DNA of 64,000 nucleotides from Pantoea sp. SOD02 (GCF_024707505.1 NZ_CP102604.1:3782001-3846000); one strand, 5' to 3'; shown: positions 12,422-27,206, counted from the first letter of the stretch. The notes: generated by a model not told the origin, from the letters alone. Made by a program: numbers and translations.

Positions 12422-12997
12422 TTAGCCCTGACGAATAAGTTCACCGCTAATGACGTCGCGGATTTCAGAAGGATTCAGTCGCCCACCTGTTTCAGCATGC
12501 AAGACCGGGAACTGCGGACCAAATTGCTTAGCAACCTCATCCGCATTACGGCATGGCGGTTCGCCGGAAAGATTGGCGCTGGTCGAAACCAGAGGTTTAC
12601 CAAAACCACGACACAAAGCCTGTACGTCCGGATGATCGCTAACGCGAATGGCCAGTGAGTCGAAACGCCCGGTTAACCAGCGCGGCGTATGTGGCGAGGC
12701 GGGCACCACATAGGTCACCGGGCCTGGCCAACTTGCAAACATACGCTCGCGCTGCAGCACCGAGAGTTCACGATCTGCGATATAAGGTTCCAGCTGCGCG
12801 TAATCGGACGCAATCAAAATGAGTCCTTTCTCGACTGGGCGCTGCTTGAGCGCCAAAAGCGCCATTACGGCCTCTTCGCTATCGGGATCGCAGCCCAATC
12901 CAAATACGGCTTCGGTTGGATAGGCGATAACTTCCTGTTGCTGTAGCTTCTCAATGCAATAATCGAGACTACCCGCTGGATACTGACTTGGCTTCAT
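12422..12997 (-). CDS. tsaC: Threonylcarbamoyl-AMP synthase TsaC
   Basis: Makes threonylcarbamoyl-adenylate from threonine, bicarbonate and ATP for the t6A37 modification of ANN-decoding tRNAs (formerly RimN/YrdC). The 191 residues carry the YrdC signature: [13 protein letters not shown], the [10 protein letters not shown] lysine-rich loop, PGPVTYVVP and the [10 protein letters not shown] motif. The start overlaps the yrdD stop by four bases (ATGA), indicating coupled translation. Confidence 0.97.
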   Translation of the reverse strand: MKPSQYPAGSLDYCIEKLQQQEVIAYPTEAVFGLGCDPDSEEAVMALLALKQRPVEKGLILIASDYAQLEPYIADRELSVLQRERMFASWPGPVTYVVPASPHTPRWLTGRFDSLAIRVSDHPDVQALCRGFGKPLVSTSANLSGEPPCRNADEVAKQFGPQFPVLHAETGGRLNPSEIRDVISGELIRQG

Positions 12998-13548
12998 GAT
13001 GATGATTCGTCCTGGACGATAGGCTTACCGCAGCGTTTGCTGGCGCAGAAGCGCTTCATGCCTTGTGCGGTTTTCTTCTCTATTAATAATGGGAACTGGC
13101 AATGCGGGCAAACGCCTTCAACCGGCGCTGCGTTAAGGACAAACTGACAATCTGGATAGCGATCGCAGGAGTAGAAGGTTTTGCCATAGCGCGAGCGCCG
13201 TTGTACCAGTTTACCGTTCTGACATTGCGGACAGGCGATAGCTGTTTCATCTGGCTTATCGATGGTTTCGGTGTAATCACATTCCGGATAATGACTGCAA
13301 CCCACGAACATGCCAAATCGTCCCTGACGCAGAACTTTGTCTGCGCCACACTGAGGGCACGCATGGCCTTCCAGTACTTTAACGACATTACCATCTCCCT
13401 GACTTTTCAATGGGCGGATGTAATCGCAGGTGGGATAATTCACACACCCCAGAAAAGGGCCGTGTTTGCCAGAACGTATAACTAATTCTGCCCCGCAAGC
13501 GGGGCAGGGATCGTGTTTAGGCACGGAGAATAGTGCTGATTTACTCAT
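12994..13548 (-). CDS. yrdD: Topoisomerase I-type zinc-finger protein YrdD
   Basis: A small protein built only of topoisomerase I C-terminal zinc fingers, with no topoisomerase catalytic part. Four Cys4-type units are visible in 184 residues: CPACG...CVNYPTC, CPQCG...CSHYPEC, CPQCQ...CDRYPDC and CPHCQ...CASKRC. It probably binds single-stranded nucleic acid; its cellular role is unknown. It lies between smg and tsaC, overlapping tsaC by four bases. Confidence 0.93.
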   Translation of the reverse strand: MSKSALFSVPKHDPCPACGAELVIRSGKHGPFLGCVNYPTCDYIRPLKSQGDGNVVKVLEGHACPQCGADKVLRQGRFGMFVGCSHYPECDYTETIDKPDETAIACPQCQNGKLVQRRSRYGKTFYSCDRYPDCQFVLNAAPVEGVCPHCQFPLLIEKKTAQGMKRFCASKRCGKPIVQDESSS

Positions 13549-13575
13549 ATTACCGGTTGCATCAATCGCAGATTA

Positions 13576-14049
13576 TTAATGCAGCATACCTTCATTGACG
13601 TCGAATAACAGTTCTTCCATTTGCTGATAGGCGTTTTCACATCCTGGGATGTTAAACAGCACCATCAACACCACCCATTTGAGATCTTCAAGATCGAATT
13701 CGAGGGTATCAAGGGCCATTACACGTTCGATGACCATTTCGCGCGTTTCCATATTCAGCACCTGGACCTGTTCCAGGAACAAAATAAAACCGCGACATTC
13801 TGCATCTAAGCGCTGGTTTTCCTCTTCGGTGTAGATTCGCATTGAGAGCGGATCGTTTGCCATGAGTACAGGCGCAACCAAGCCTTCCTGATAATCCGCT
13901 AACCGTTCAAGCCAATTCAACGCATTGTAGATATCTTCACGATGAAAACCGGCATCGGTTAAATCATCGGTCAATTTATCCTGATCAACGCGCATTTCAG
14001 CTTCGTTGTGGATATACGTCTCAAACAAGTACATAAGTACGTCGAACAT
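13576..14049 (-). CDS. smg: Smg family protein (DUF494)
   Basis: A conserved acidic protein of unknown function, 157 residues as in E. coli, beginning [22 protein letters not shown]. It has no signal peptide or membrane segment. The start overlaps the end of dprA by 29 bases, an arrangement also found in E. coli, so expression is likely coupled. No function should be assigned. Confidence 0.92.
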   Translation of the reverse strand: MFDVLMYLFETYIHNEAEMRVDQDKLTDDLTDAGFHREDIYNALNWLERLADYQEGLVAPVLMANDPLSMRIYTEEENQRLDAECRGFILFLEQVQVLNMETREMVIERVMALDTLEFDLEDLKWVVLMVLFNIPGCENAYQQMEELLFDVNEGMLH

Positions 14050-15145
14050 GGCATGCCCTCCTCAATCGGACATAGCCGCCGGGTACAGCTGCGATCCATC
14101 CTGCTAACTCCAGCTCCAGCAGGTGAGCTGCGATAACTGGCACAGGTTGGCCGGCACGTTCAGCGACGACGTCAACAGGTGTAACCTCATCACCTACGTT
14201 AGCCAACACAGTTGCAAATGGCAATGGCACATCGTCACTGTGTTGTGAATATATTGTTTCTGAACTGCTATCAGGCAACCATTGAAGTGTTGAATGTAAA
14301 TCTTCAAGGATATTGTTGGGATGCGCCACCAGCAGCGCGCCTTGCTGGATAAGCCAGTGCGTTCCTTCACTGCCGGGATTGCCTAGCGCGCCGGGTAACG
14401 CATAAACGTTACGATTTTGTTCCAAAGCGTAGCGTGCCGTCACCAGCGATCCGCTTTTCAAAGTGGCCTCAATCACCAATACGCCAAGGCTTAAACCACT
14501 GATGATGCGATTACGTCGGGGAAAATTCACCGCATGCGGTGCCGTATCAAGGGGGAACTCCGAGATCAGTGCGCCACCGCCGGTGATGATCTCGCGTGCC
14601 AGCGCTTGATGACTTTTAGGGTAAATATGCTGTAGTCCGCTACCTAACACCGCCACAGTTTTACCCTGCGCTTCTAGCGCGGCATGATGCGCCACACCAT
14701 CAATTCCACGCGCCAGGCCGCTGGTGATGGTCAATCCACTCAGCGCCAATTGCTGTGTAAACCAGCTTCCCCACTGCTTACCATAATGCGTGCAATGACG
14801 GCTGCCCACGACACCGATTTGGGGCGTCTGCAAGGCATCCAAACTTCCAGCGACATACAGCAATGAGGGTCTTCGACTGATTTCCGCTAACGTTGATGGA
14901 TAATGTTCATCGATACAGGAAACTAGCTGATGCTGTTCATCCTGCAGCCACAGATGCGTTCGTTCTAACTGGCGTGGACACAGCACTTTAAACTGTTGTC
15001 GCTGGGTTTGGTTTAATCCCTGATCCTGTAAAAGATCGTCATCAACCTGAGCATTACTCTGCAATGCCTCCGCTAAATGTCTGACAACCTGACCGCTTAA
15101 GCCTTTCACATTTGCCAGCCTAAGCATCCATTCAATTCTCTCCAT
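14021..15145 (-). CDS. dprA: DNA processing protein DprA
   Basis: In naturally competent bacteria DprA loads RecA on incoming single-stranded DNA; enterobacteria keep it without known competence. The 374 residues contain the Rossmann-like DprA core: [44 protein letters not shown] and [22 protein letters not shown]-terminal winged-helix domain ends in [19 protein letters not shown] motif precedes the ATG. It is first in the minus-strand cluster and divergent from def. Confidence 0.96.
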   Translation of the reverse strand: MERIEWMLRLANVKGLSGQVVRHLAEALQSNAQVDDDLLQDQGLNQTQRQQFKVLCPRQLERTHLWLQDEQHQLVSCIDEHYPSTLAEISRRPSLLYVAGSLDALQTPQIGVVGSRHCTHYGKQWGSWFTQQLALSGLTITSGLARGIDGVAHHAALEAQGKTVAVLGSGLQHIYPKSHQALAREIITGGGALISEFPLDTAPHAVNFPRRNRIISGLSLGVLVIEATLKSGSLVTARYALEQNRNVYALPGALGNPGSEGTHWLIQQGALLVAHPNNILEDLHSTLQWLPDSSSETIYSQHSDDVPLPFATVLANVGDEVTPVDVVAERAGQPVPVIAAHLLELELAGWIAAVPGGYVRLRRACHVRRTYVLV

Positions 15146-15260
15146 GCTGCACTCCCTGTCAGCCGCGCTATCATGCGGTGCAATGCTGTCAATCAGGCAT
15201 CAAAAAGTCTACAATATGAGGCAGTAATCTTTTCTTTAACGCATACAGATCTGGATATTT

Positions 15261-15773
15261 ATGTCAGTTTTGCAGGTATTACATTTCCCTGATGATCGCC
15301 TTCGCAAAATCGCTGCGCCGGTGGCAACCGTAAACGCAGACGTTCAGCGTATTGTCGACGACATGTTTGAAACCATGTACGCCGAAGAAGGTATTGGTTT
15401 AGCGGCGACTCAGGTCGATATTCATCAGCGCATCATTGTTATTGATGTTTCAGAAAACCGTGACGAGCGTTTGGTGCTGATCAATCCGGAACTGCTGGAA
15501 AAAAGCGGTGAAACCGGTATTGAAGAAGGCTGCCTTTCCATCCCTGAACAACGTGCTTTTGTGCCGCGTGCAGAGTGGGTAAAAGTGCGTGCGCAGGATC
15601 GCGACGGTAAAAGCTTTGAGCTGGAAACCGACGGTCTGCTGGCGATTTGTATCCAGCATGAAATCGATCATCTCGACGGCAAACTTTTCATTGATTATCT
15701 GTCGCCACTGAAACGTCAGCGTATCAAACAGAAGCTGGAAAAATTGGCCCGCCTTAACGCACGCGAAGATTAA
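15261..15773 (+). CDS. def: Peptide deformylase
   Basis: Removes the formyl group from the N-terminal methionine of new proteins; uses Fe2+ or Zn2+. All three motifs are present in 170 residues: [17 protein letters not shown] with the metal cysteine, and QHEIDH with two metal histidines and the catalytic glutamate. It starts the def-fmt pair and diverges from dprA across 115 bases. A TACAAT hexamer about 45 bases before the ATG could be its -10 box. The Shine-Dalgarno sequence is weak. Confidence 0.98.
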   Translation: MSVLQVLHFPDDRLRKIAAPVATVNADVQRIVDDMFETMYAEEGIGLAATQVDIHQRIIVIDVSENRDERLVLINPELLEKSGETGIEEGCLSIPEQRAFVPRAEWVKVRAQDRDGKSFELETDGLLAICIQHEIDHLDGKLFIDYLSPLKRQRIKQKLEKLARLNARED

Positions 15774-15794
15774 GTGCTAATAGAAGGTTAAACT

Positions 15795-16739
15795 GTGTCT
15801 GCACCGCTCAAAATTATCTTTGCCGGTACACCTGACTTTGCAGCGCGTCATTTAGACGCGCTGCTTGCTTCTGAGCATCAGGTTGTTGGCGTCTTTACCC
15901 AGCCCGATCGTCCAGCCGGACGCGGAAACAAGCTTACGCCAAGCCCAGTCAAAGTCCTGGCACAGGCGCACGATATTCCCGTATTTCAGCCAAAATCCCT
16001 GAAGCCTGAAGAGAATCAGCATCTGGTTGCCGATCTGCAGGCCGATATTATGGTGGTGGTCGCTTATGGCTTGATCCTGCCAAAAGCCGTCCTGGTGATG
16101 CCGCGCCTGGGCTGTATTAATGTGCATGGTTCGCTGCTGCCACGCTGGCGCGGTGCGGCCCCAATCCAACGCTCTCTCTGGGCCGGCGATACCGAAACCG
16201 GTGTCACCATCATGCAGATGGATGTTGGCCTTGATACCGGCGATATGCTGCATAAACTCTCCTGCCCGATTACGGCTGAAGATACCAGCGCTTCGCTGTA
16301 TGAGAAGCTGGCGCAACTCGGTCCACAAGGCATGCTGTTAACGCTGGATCTGCTGGCAAGTGGTAATGCCAAGCCTGAAGTTCAGGATGAAGCGCTGGTC
16401 TCTTATGCCGAGAAGCTGAGTAAAGAAGAAGCGCGTCTCGATTGGTCACTTTCAGCAGCGCAGTTAGAACGTTGTATTCGTGCCTTCAATCCATGGCCAA
16501 TGAGCTATTTCATGATTGAAGAACAACCGGTAAAAGTCTGGCAGGCAACTGTTTTGCCGCATCAGAACAAACAACCCGGTGAAATCGTTCATGCTGATAA
16601 ACAAGGCATTCAGATTGCAACGGCCGATGGTGTGCTGAATCTGGTATCGCTGCAACCTGCCGGTAAAAAAGCCATGTCCGCTCAGGACCTGCTCAATTCA
16701 CGCCGCGAATGGTTCGTACCTGGAACCGTTCTGGCCTGA
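15795..16739 (+). CDS. fmt: Methionyl-tRNA formyltransferase
   Basis: Formylates Met-tRNA(fMet) with 10-formyltetrahydrofolate, the step opposite to deformylase. The 314 residues show the N-terminal Rossmann fold ([17 protein letters not shown]), the catalytic [16 protein letters not shown] segment and a C-terminal OB-like domain ending SRREWFVPG. The start codon is GTG, which fits the alignment to E. coli Fmt and has AAGG about eight bases upstream. It follows def by 21 bases and is followed by an intrinsic terminator before rsmB. Confidence 0.97.
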   Translation: MSAPLKIIFAGTPDFAARHLDALLASEHQVVGVFTQPDRPAGRGNKLTPSPVKVLAQAHDIPVFQPKSLKPEENQHLVADLQADIMVVVAYGLILPKAVLVMPRLGCINVHGSLLPRWRGAAPIQRSLWAGDTETGVTIMQMDVGLDTGDMLHKLSCPITAEDTSASLYEKLAQLGPQGMLLTLDLLASGNAKPEVQDEALVSYAEKLSKEEARLDWSLSAAQLERCIRAFNPWPMSYFMIEEQPVKVWQATVLPHQNKQPGEIVHADKQGIQIATADGVLNLVSLQPAGKKAMSAQDLLNSRREWFVPGTVLA

Positions 16740-16745
16740 TCTTCC

Positions 16746-16769
16746 AAGCCCGGTTTGACCGGGCTTTTT
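16746..16769 (+). terminator. terminator between fmt and rsmB
   Basis: AAGCCCGGT pairs with ACCGGGCTT over TTG, followed by five T residues. It would end def-fmt transcripts at least partly, so rsmB depends on read-through or its own promoter. Confidence 0.85.
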
Positions 16770-16784
16770 GTTTGATGAAATAAC

Positions 16785-18071
16785 ATGAAAAAAGCTACCA
16801 ACTTGCGCAGCCTGGCCGCGCAACTCATTGAACGCGTTGTGGACAAAGGCGAATCGCTAAGTGCCATTTTGCCGGGCGCGCAAAAGACCTTATCCGATAA
16901 AGATAGCGCGCTGCTGCAAGAGCTATGTTTTGGCGTGATGCGCACGCTGCCGCAGCTGGAAGCCTTAATCGGCAAACTGATGGAGCGCACGTTAACTGGT
17001 AAGCAGCGAGTATTGCATTACCTGTTGATGGTTGGCCTTTATCAGCTGCTTTATACCCGCGTGCCGGCCCATGCTGCACTAGCAGAAACCGTAGCAGGTG
17101 CTGAAGTGCTGAAGCGTACGGCTTTGAAAGGCCTGTTAAATGGCGTGTTGCGCCAGTTCCTGCGTCAGCAAGAAGCGCTGTTAGCCGAAGTCGATCAGGG
17201 CTCGCAACGTTACTGGCACCCAAGCTGGTTGCTGAAACGTCTGCAAGCAGCATGGCCAGAACAGTGGCAACAGATTGTTGAAGCCAACAATCAGCGACCA
17301 CCGATGTGGCTGCGCGTCAATCGCCAGCATCACAGTCGTGATGCCTGGCTGGCATTATTGCAGGCAGAAGAGAAAGTTGCTTTTCCTGGCGATGCGCAAG
17401 ATGCATTGCGTCTGGAATCACCTGCTCCAGTTAGCCAGCTGCCGGGCTTCGATCAAGGTTGGGTAACGGTGCAGGATCTTTCAGCGCAACGTTGCGCACT
17501 GCTGCTTGAGCCAAAAGACGGGGAATCTATTCTCGATCTCTGCGCTGCTCCGGGTGGTAAAACCACACATATCCTCGAAATCGCGCCGCAGGCCAAAGTA
17601 TTAGCGGTCGATGTTGACCCGCAACGCCTGCTCCGCGTGCATGAGAACTTACAGCGCTTAGGCATGCAGGCTGAAGTGCGTCAAGGCGATGGCCGTACAC
17701 CGGCAGAATGGTGCGGTGATATGCAGTTTGATCGCATCCTGCTCGATGCGCCCTGCTCTGCCACAGGTGTAATTCGTCGTCATCCAGACATCAAGTGGTT
17801 GCGTCGCGATCGTGATATTCCTGAGCTGGCGAATCTGCAGCGTGAAATTCTTGAGGCCGTTTGGCCGCGTCTGAAATCTGGCGGCACGATGATTTATGCC
17901 ACCTGCTCCATATTGCCGGAAGAGAACCACAATCAAATCAGCGCCTTTTTGGCAGCGCACAGCGACGCCGTGGCTGAGACGTTGCCACAGGGACAAACCA
18001 ATGGCTGGCAGGTTTTCCCGACCATCGATGGCGGCGACGGCTTCTTCTACGCTAAGCTGATGAAAAAATAG
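16785..18071 (+). CDS. rsmB: 16S rRNA m5C967 methyltransferase RsmB
   Basis: Methylates C967 of 16S rRNA using SAM. The 428 residues have an N-terminal NusB-like RNA-binding domain (about 1-140) and a C-terminal Rossmann methyltransferase domain. SAM-binding [16 protein letters not shown], the motif [17 protein letters not shown] with its cysteine, and the catalytic cysteine in [15 protein letters not shown] are all present. It lies after the fmt terminator and 31 bases before trkA. Confidence 0.97.
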   Translation: MKKATNLRSLAAQLIERVVDKGESLSAILPGAQKTLSDKDSALLQELCFGVMRTLPQLEALIGKLMERTLTGKQRVLHYLLMVGLYQLLYTRVPAHAALAETVAGAEVLKRTALKGLLNGVLRQFLRQQEALLAEVDQGSQRYWHPSWLLKRLQAAWPEQWQQIVEANNQRPPMWLRVNRQHHSRDAWLALLQAEEKVAFPGDAQDALRLESPAPVSQLPGFDQGWVTVQDLSAQRCALLLEPKDGESILDLCAAPGGKTTHILEIAPQAKVLAVDVDPQRLLRVHENLQRLGMQAEVRQGDGRTPAEWCGDMQFDRILLDAPCSATGVIRRHPDIKWLRRDRDIPELANLQREILEAVWPRLKSGGTMIYATCSILPEENHNQISAFLAAHSDAVAETLPQGQTNGWQVFPTIDGGDGFFYAKLMKK

Positions 18072-18102
18072 TGCTGCGCACGCTGACAAGAGCATCTAAG
18101 CC

Positions 18103-19479
18103 ATGAAAATCATTATCCTCGGCGCCGGCCAGGTCGGCGGAACCCTGGCAGAAAATTTGGTCGGGGAAAATAACGATATTACCGTCGTCGACAGCGATGC
18201 CACGCGTTTGCGCGTGTTGCAGGACAAATTTGATCTGCGCGTAGTGCATGGTCACGGATCCCATCCGCGTATTTTGCGTGAAGCCGGTGCTGAAGATGCG
18301 GATATGTTGGTGGCGGTAACCAACTCCGATGAAACCAATATGGTGGCTTGTCAGATTGCGTATTCGCTTTTCAATACGCCCAATCGTATCGCGCGTATTC
18401 GTGCCGCTGAATACTTACGCGATGCTGAAAAGCTGTTTGTGCCGGAAGCCGTGCCGATTGATCATCTAATCTCTCCTGAGCAGTTGGTGATCGACAATAT
18501 CTACCGTTTGATTCAGTATCCTGGCGCACTTCAGGTGGTGAATTTTGCCGAAGGCAAAGTGAGCCTCGCGGTGGTAAAAGCCTATTATGGCGGCCCGCTG
18601 GTCGGAAATCCTTTGTCGATCATGCGTGAACATATGCCGCATATTGATACGCGAGTCGCGGCGATTTTCCGCCAGGATCGCCCAATTCGGCCGCAGGGTT
18701 CTACGATTGTGGAAGCCGGCGATGAAGTCTTCTTCATTGCTGCCAGCCAGCATATTCGCGCGGTAATGAGCGAAATGCAGCGTCTGGAAAAACCGTATAA
18801 GCGCATCATGCTGGTTGGCGGCGGAAATATCGGCTTTGGATTGGCGCAGCGCCTCGAAAAACAGTACAGCGTGAAATTGATTGAACGTAATCAACAGCGC
18901 GCGGCAGAACTAGCAGAGCGTTTGCACGATACCATCGTGTTTTACGGCGATGCTTCGGATCAGGAATTGCTGGCCGAAGAGCATGTCGATCAGGTGGATC
19001 TCTTCATTGCGGTCACTAACGATGATGAAGCAAATATTATGTCGGCCATGCTGGCCAAGAAAATGGGCGCTAAGAAAGTGATGGTGCTGATCCAGCGCCG
19101 CGCCTATGTCGATCTTGTTCAAGGCAGCGTGATCGACATTGCGATCTCGCCACAACAAGCCACCATCTCGGCGCTGCTTAGCCACGTACGTAAAGCAGAT
19201 ATCGTTGGCGTTTCTTCACTACGCCGCGGTATTGCAGAAGCCATCGAAGCTATCGCACATGGCGATGAAACAACTTCTCGCGTGGTTGGACGCCTTATAG
19301 AAGATATTAAGCTGCCGCCGGGAACCATTATCGGTGCTGTGGTGCGCGGTGATGAAGTGATCATCGCCAATGATAATGTGCGTGTTGAACAGGGCGATCA
19401 CGTAATTATGTTCCTGACGGATAAGAAGTTTGTGCCCGATGTTGAGCGTCTGTTCCAGCCAAGTCCATTCTTCCTGTAA
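18103..19479 (+). CDS. trkA: Trk potassium uptake regulator TrkA
   Basis: Peripheral NAD-binding subunit that gates the TrkH/TrkG potassium channels. The 458 residues are a tandem duplication of an RCK unit. The first begins [19 protein letters not shown], the second [19 protein letters not shown] near residue 234; each is followed by a TrkA-C domain. Length equals that of E. coli TrkA. No channel subunit is encoded nearby, as is normal. Confidence 0.98.
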   Translation: MKIIILGAGQVGGTLAENLVGENNDITVVDSDATRLRVLQDKFDLRVVHGHGSHPRILREAGAEDADMLVAVTNSDETNMVACQIAYSLFNTPNRIARIRAAEYLRDAEKLFVPEAVPIDHLISPEQLVIDNIYRLIQYPGALQVVNFAEGKVSLAVVKAYYGGPLVGNPLSIMREHMPHIDTRVAAIFRQDRPIRPQGSTIVEAGDEVFFIAASQHIRAVMSEMQRLEKPYKRIMLVGGGNIGFGLAQRLEKQYSVKLIERNQQRAAELAERLHDTIVFYGDASDQELLAEEHVDQVDLFIAVTNDDEANIMSAMLAKKMGAKKVMVLIQRRAYVDLVQGSVIDIAISPQQATISALLSHVRKADIVGVSSLRRGIAEAIEAIAHGDETTSRVVGRLIEDIKLPPGTIIGAVVRGDEVIIANDNVRVEQGDHVIMFLTDKKFVPDVERLFQPSPFFL

Positions 19480-19589
19480 AAGCTGCGGGCGAAAGCCCGT
19501 CGTGAAAGTTTTGCTTAATCCATTGTTCTAATGGCAATTGCAGAAAGGTTTGTTAGACTTTAGCCATTGGCCAAGGCAAGGAGATAACA

Positions 19590-20003
19590 ATGAGTTTATT
19601 CAAAGAGTTTCGTGATTTTGCAATGCGTGGGAACGTGGTTGACCTGGCAGTCGGTGTCATCATCGGTGCCGCTTTTGGTAAGATTGTTTCTTCACTGGTT
19701 GCCAATATCATCATGCCGCCACTTGGCTTGCTGATTGGTGGCGTCGATTTCAAACAGTTCAAGTGGGTACTAAAGCCAGCAGAAGGTGATATTCCTGCTG
19801 TAGTGATGGAGTACGGTAACTTTATTCAGACTGTATTTGATTTCGTTATTGTTGCCTTCGCAATCTTCCTGGCAATTAAAGTAATGAATAAGCTTTATCA
19901 GAAAAAAGAAGTTGAGAAAGCGGCACCTAAGCCAACAAATGAAGAATTACTGCTTACTGAAATTCGTGACCTGTTAAAACAACAAAATCACGATAAATTA
20001 TGA
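19590..20003 (+). CDS. mscL: Large-conductance mechanosensitive channel MscL
   Basis: Homopentameric inner-membrane valve that opens near lytic tension during hypo-osmotic shock. The 137 residues show the N-terminal amphipathic helix [17 protein letters not shown]1 ([22 protein letters not shown]), a periplasmic loop, TM2 ([17 protein letters not shown]) and a charged C-terminal bundle. The ATG has a strong AAGGAG. Its 3' end overlaps the antisense end of arfA by 16 bases. Confidence 0.98.
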   Translation: MSLFKEFRDFAMRGNVVDLAVGVIIGAAFGKIVSSLVANIIMPPLGLLIGGVDFKQFKWVLKPAEGDIPAVVMEYGNFIQTVFDFVIVAFAIFLAIKVMNKLYQKKEVEKAAPKPTNEELLLTEIRDLLKQQNHDKL

Positions 20004-20239
20004 TGAAAAAGCCGCCCAAATGAGGCGGCTTTTTTGTCTCTAAAGAAGAAGACCAGTGATAAACTTTTCTGCTTATCACTGGCCTCCCAGTTACGTCCTT
20101 TAGCATGTTTGTTTTTACGTTGATAGCTGCCTTTTCCTTTCTGATTCTTTTCAACGCGCTGCCTAAACAGTGGATCATGTAATAATGCTTCAAGTGCATT
20201 GTCGTTGATTTTACCTTTTTGGTGCTGATAGCGAGTCAT
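19988..20239 (-). CDS. arfA: Alternative ribosome-rescue factor ArfA
   Basis: Rescues ribosomes stalled on non-stop mRNA by recruiting RF2, as a backup to tmRNA. The open frame is 83 codons. The conserved rescue region is at its start ([42 protein letters not shown]), preceded by GGAGG. Codons after about 55 run through a perfect 10-bp hairpin (20053-20082) and then through the mscL terminator. In E. coli the arfA mRNA is cut or terminated at such a hairpin, so the protein is made from a non-stop message and is tmRNA-tagged unless tmRNA fails. The functional protein is therefore shorter than the frame. Confidence 0.93.
   Translation of the reverse strand: MTRYQHQKGKINDNALEALLHDPLFRQRVEKNQKGKGSYQRKNKHAKGRNWEASDKQKSLSLVFFFRDKKAASFGRLFHHNLS
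20006..20035 (+). terminator. mscL terminator (bidirectional form)
   Basis: AAGCCGCC and GGCGGCTT pair over a seven-base loop, with A residues before and six T residues after, directly behind the mscL stop. It is embedded in the antisense arfA frame. Confidence 0.9.
20041..20082 (-). promoter_or_regulatory. hairpin within arfA that creates the non-stop mRNA
   Basis: CCAGTGATAA and TTATCACTGG form a perfect 10-bp stem over ten bases. On the minus strand a pyrimidine tract (TCTTCTTCTTTA) follows, so the site could serve as RNase III substrate or as terminator. It lies inside the coding frame, before any stop codon. Confidence 0.82.
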
Positions 20240-20289
20240 CTCTTCCTCCGGTTATTAACGGCGCAACTATATTCCTTCCAGCGCAAAAT

Positions 20290-20727
20290 TCAATCCTTGC
20301 TACAACAAATTTCAGGCTGCGGCTCTTCACCTCTTTCCAGAGCTTCAAGTATTGAACAGCAGGCGCTGCTATGTGCGTCGCCGCAGCAGGTATCAGCCAA
20401 ACGATGCAATGAACGCTGGATCGTCTGCAGTTCAGCGATCATGCCATTCACTTCATCCAAACGCTTCGCCACAATGGCTTTGGATTCCTGGCAAGTGTGA
20501 TGTTCAGGATCGATGCGGATCGACAATAAACCACGAATTGATTCTAAGCTGAAGCCGAGTTGGCGGCCATAGCGAATGAAACGCAGTCGCTGTAAATCAT
20601 CTTCATTATAAAGGCGAAAGCCGCCCTCAGTACGTACCTCGTGATTCATCATCTGCTGTTTTTCATAAAAGCGAATGGTGTCTGGCGTGACATCCGCCAT
20701 TTTTGCCAGCTGGCCAATTCGGTACAT
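20290..20727 (-). CDS. zntR: Zn(II)-responsive MerR-family regulator ZntR
   Basis: Activates the zinc exporter gene zntA by untwisting its over-long promoter spacer when Zn(II) binds. The 145 residues start MYRIGQLAKMADVTPDTIRFYEKQQMM, the MerR helix-turn-helix, chosen over an upstream ATG because E. coli ZntR begins here and GGGAGA lies seven bases before it. Metal-binding cysteines are present at HTCQES (about residue 79) and in the CCGDAHSSACCS segment. A further CC near the C terminus is notable. It sits one base after the yhdN stop. Confidence 0.96.
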   Translation of the reverse strand: MYRIGQLAKMADVTPDTIRFYEKQQMMNHEVRTEGGFRLYNEDDLQRLRFIRYGRQLGFSLESIRGLLSIRIDPEHHTCQESKAIVAKRLDEVNGMIAELQTIQRSLHRLADTCCGDAHSSACCSILEALERGEEPQPEICCSKD

Positions 20728-20728
20728 G

Positions 20729-21100
20729 CTATTTCTCCCGCTGAAAATGATGATGGATGACGTCGCCATAATCGCCTCGCAAGAAGTCGGTACTGATTCC
20801 GGCTTGCTGGATTTTTATTTCTAACAGTGCTAAGCGTTTCGATAATTCACGTGCCTTGCCATCATCAGGATTCAGTTCACGAAGCAGATCATTTAACGCT
20901 AACGCTTCCCGACGCATTTCAAGTTCCGGTGGTAAGTGACCAAAGTTTTTCAATAGACGATATGCCGTGCGCAGTTCAACCGGCACTCCGCGGTCATCAT
21001 CTAACTGTAAAGGCGCGCCTTCGCCGGGCAGATTACTCAGTTCACCTTTTTCCTGAGCTTCACGGATATGCTGCTCAACAAGTTGATCAATTAGCCACAT
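20729..21100 (-). CDS. yhdN: DUF1992 protein YhdN
   Basis: A conserved 123-residue cytoplasmic protein of unknown function, related to the DnaJ-homologue subfamily C28 conserved region. The motif LSTDFLRGDYGD-like end (GISTDFLRGDYGDVIHHH) and PPELEMRREA are typical. The start at MWLIDQ was preferred to an upstream ATG because it matches E. coli YhdN and has AGGAA upstream. It is immediately followed by zntR. Confidence 0.88.
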   Translation of the reverse strand: MWLIDQLVEQHIREAQEKGELSNLPGEGAPLQLDDDRGVPVELRTAYRLLKNFGHLPPELEMRREALALNDLLRELNPDDGKARELSKRLALLEIKIQQAGISTDFLRGDYGDVIHHHFQREK

Positions 21101-21173
21101 AAGAACGTTCCTGACGGGTATATCTGCCATCAGCATAGCGAAAGGGGAGTAAATGGGAAGGAATTACGGACAA

Positions 21174-21200
21174 TAAAAAACCCGCCGAAGCGGGTTTTTT
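21174..21200 (-). terminator. alpha operon terminator
   Basis: CCCGC and GCGGG pair over CGAA, flanked by runs of A and T that extend the stem and provide a T tract on either strand. It follows rplQ. Confidence 0.9.
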
Positions 21201-21213
21201 ACGATACTGCAAA

Positions 21214-21624
<411 letters not shown>

Positions 21625-21640
21625 TTAACCTGTGATCGGG

Positions 21641-22630
21641 TTATTCATCAGCAATGCTTGCTGGTGGCCAGTTTTCCAGGCGCATGCCCAGAGACAAACC
21701 ACGTGAAGCAAGCACATCTTTAATCTCAGTAAGAGATTTTTTACCCAGGTTAGGCGTTTTAAGCAGCTCAACCTCGGTACGCTGTACCAGATCACCGATG
21801 TAGTGGATAGCTTCTGCCTTAAGGCAGTTAGCAGAGCGGACAGTCAATTCCAGATCGTCAACAGGGCGCAGCAGGATCGGATCGAATTCTGGTTTCTCTT
21901 CTTTCACTTCCGGCTGACGTACATCACGTAAGTCAACGAAAGCTTCCAGTTGTTCTGCCAGGATGGTTGCCGCACGACGAATCGCCTCTTCAGGATCGAT
22001 TGTGCCGTTGGTTTCCATTTCGATGACCAGCTTGTCCAGGTCGGTACGCTGTTCTACACGCGCTGCTTCAACATTGTAGGCGATACGGTCTACAGGGCTG
22101 TAGCAAGCGTCAACCAACAGACGGCCGATTGGGCGCTCATCTTCTTCCGAATGAATTCGGGCAGAAGCCGGCACATAACCACGACCACGCTGAACTTTGA
22201 TACGCATGCTAATAGATGCGTTTTCATCGGTCAGGTGGCAGATCACATGCTGCGGCTTGACGATTTCAACATCACCGTCGTGGGTGATGTCGGCTGCAGT
22301 CACAGGGCCAATGCCAGATTTATTCAGAGTAAGGATGACTTCATCTTTACCTTGAACTCTTACCGCCAACCCTTTCAGGTTAAGCAGGATTTCCAGGATA
22401 TCTTCCTGTACGCCCTCTTTGGTGGAGTACTCATGAAGCACACCATCAATCTCAACCTCGGTCACCGCGCAACCCGGCATGGAAGAAAGCAGAATACGGC
22501 GCAGTGCGTTACCAAGAGTATGGCCAAAGCCACGCTCTAACGGCTCAAGGGTCACCTTGGCGTGCGTCGAACTCACTTGCTCGATATCTACCAGGCGCGG
22601 TTTTAGAAACTCTGTCACAGAACCCTGCAT
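21641..22630 (-). CDS. rpoA: RNA polymerase alpha subunit
   Basis: The 329-residue alpha subunit has the assembly domain at about 1-235 ([21 protein letters not shown] for dimerisation) and the DNA- and activator-binding domain at about 250-329. The UP-element contact region [10 protein letters not shown] (R265 in E. coli numbering) and [11 protein letters not shown] are unchanged. It sits between rpsD and rplQ in the alpha operon, as expected. Confidence 0.99.
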
Positions 22631-22655
22631 TGTGTCCTCTCTTTGGTACTAAGCT

Positions 22656-23294
<639 letters not shown>

Positions 23295-23308
23295 CTAAAA
23301 ACGGGCGA

Positions 23309-23701
<393 letters not shown>

Positions 23702-23714
23702 TTACTCACCCCGA

Positions 23715-24071
23715 TTATTTCTTGATCGGTTTACGCGGACCCTTACGGGTACGTGCATTGGTCTTAGTACGCTGACCGCGAACTGGCAGACCACGACGAT
23801 GGCGTAAACCACGATAGCAACCAAGGTCCATCAGACGCTTGATGCTCAGGGTGATTTCACGGCGCAGATCACCTTCAACAACGAATTTACCAACTGCTTC
23901 ACGCAGCTGTTCAATTTGTTCTTCAGACAGCTCTCTGATCTTAACATTTTCAGCAATACCCGTTGAAGCGCAGATGGCTTTAGAACGAGTTTTACCGATA
24001 CCGAAAATCGAAGTTAATGCGATAACGGTATGTTTTTGATCAGGAATGTTAATGCCTGCTATACGGGCCAC
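23715..24071 (-). CDS. rpsM: Ribosomal protein uS13
   Basis: Head protein of the 30S subunit that contacts the P-site tRNA and bridges to the 50S. The 118 residues run from [18 protein letters not shown] to the basic tail [12 protein letters not shown]. Translation starts at GTG, and the start lies in the S4-binding pseudoknot; both features are shared with E. coli. It is first in the alpha operon. Confidence 0.98.
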   Translation of the reverse strand: MARIAGINIPDQKHTVIALTSIFGIGKTRSKAICASTGIAENVKIRELSEEQIEQLREAVGKFVVEGDLRREITLSIKRLMDLGCYRGLRHRRGLPVRGQRTKTNARTRKGPRKPIKK

Positions 24072-24160
24072 TATGCACTCCTATAATTAAACAAATGCGT
24101 CCCATGCTGAAAAGCCCGTTTTCAGGATACTCAAATGGTAACGCATCGACATACAAAAGA
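24072..24160 (-). promoter_or_regulatory. alpha operon leader (S4-binding pseudoknot)
   Basis: The minus-strand sequence upstream of rpsM reads nearly as in E. coli, including CATTTGAGTATCCTGAAAA, CGGGCTTTTCAGCATGG and AGGAGTGCATAGTGG around the GTG start. Ribosomal protein S4 binds this nested pseudoknot and traps the initiating ribosome. The call rests on remembered sequence similarity. Confidence 0.85.
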
Positions 24161-24163
24161 TTG

Positions 24164-24182
24164 GCTGGCTAATCTAGCCAGC
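24164..24182 (-). terminator. weak terminator-like hairpin after rpmJ
   Basis: GCTGGCT and AGCCAGC pair over AATCT, and on the minus strand the stem leads to CAATCTTTTG. The T tract is poor, so it probably attenuates rather than stops transcription between the spc and alpha operons. Confidence 0.5.
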
Positions 24183-24217
24183 TCAACCCGACTTTGCAAG
24201 AAAAATATGTGACAATA

Positions 24218-25698
<1,481 letters not shown>

Positions 25699-25705
25699 CT
25701 GCTAC

Positions 25706-26143
<438 letters not shown>

Positions 26144-26323
26144 TTACTCCTCCACTTTCAGCATGTAGGAAATCGCGTTAATCATACCGCGTACAGCAGG
26201 CGTATCTTCACGCTCAACGGTGTGATTGATGCGACGCAGACCCAAGCCAACCAGAGTCGCTTTGTGCTTAGGCAGGCGGCCGATTGAACTGCGGGTTTGT
26301 GTAATTTTAATTGTCTTAGCCAT
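26144..26323 (-). CDS. rpmD: Ribosomal protein uL30
   Basis: A 59-residue 50S protein, the same length as in E. coli: [20 protein letters not shown], then [20 protein letters not shown], then [19 protein letters not shown]. It is flanked by rpsE (five bases upstream) and rplO (three bases downstream). Confidence 0.98.
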   Translation of the reverse strand: MAKTIKITQTRSSIGRLPKHKATLVGLGLRRINHTVEREDTPAVRGMINAISYMLKVEE

Positions 26324-26328
26324 CGTGA

Positions 26329-26838
<510 letters not shown>

Positions 26839-26843
26839 CTACC

Positions 26844-27206
<363 letters not shown>

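Noticed and set aside
20728..20769. 14-residue N-terminal extension of ZntR
   Set aside because: The upstream ATG lies inside yhdN, and the MerR fold and ribosome site both support the start at 20727.
24164..24182. Hairpin after rpmJ as a true spc operon terminator
   Set aside because: The T tract is too weak; in E. coli transcription continues from spc into alpha. It is listed only as a weak element.
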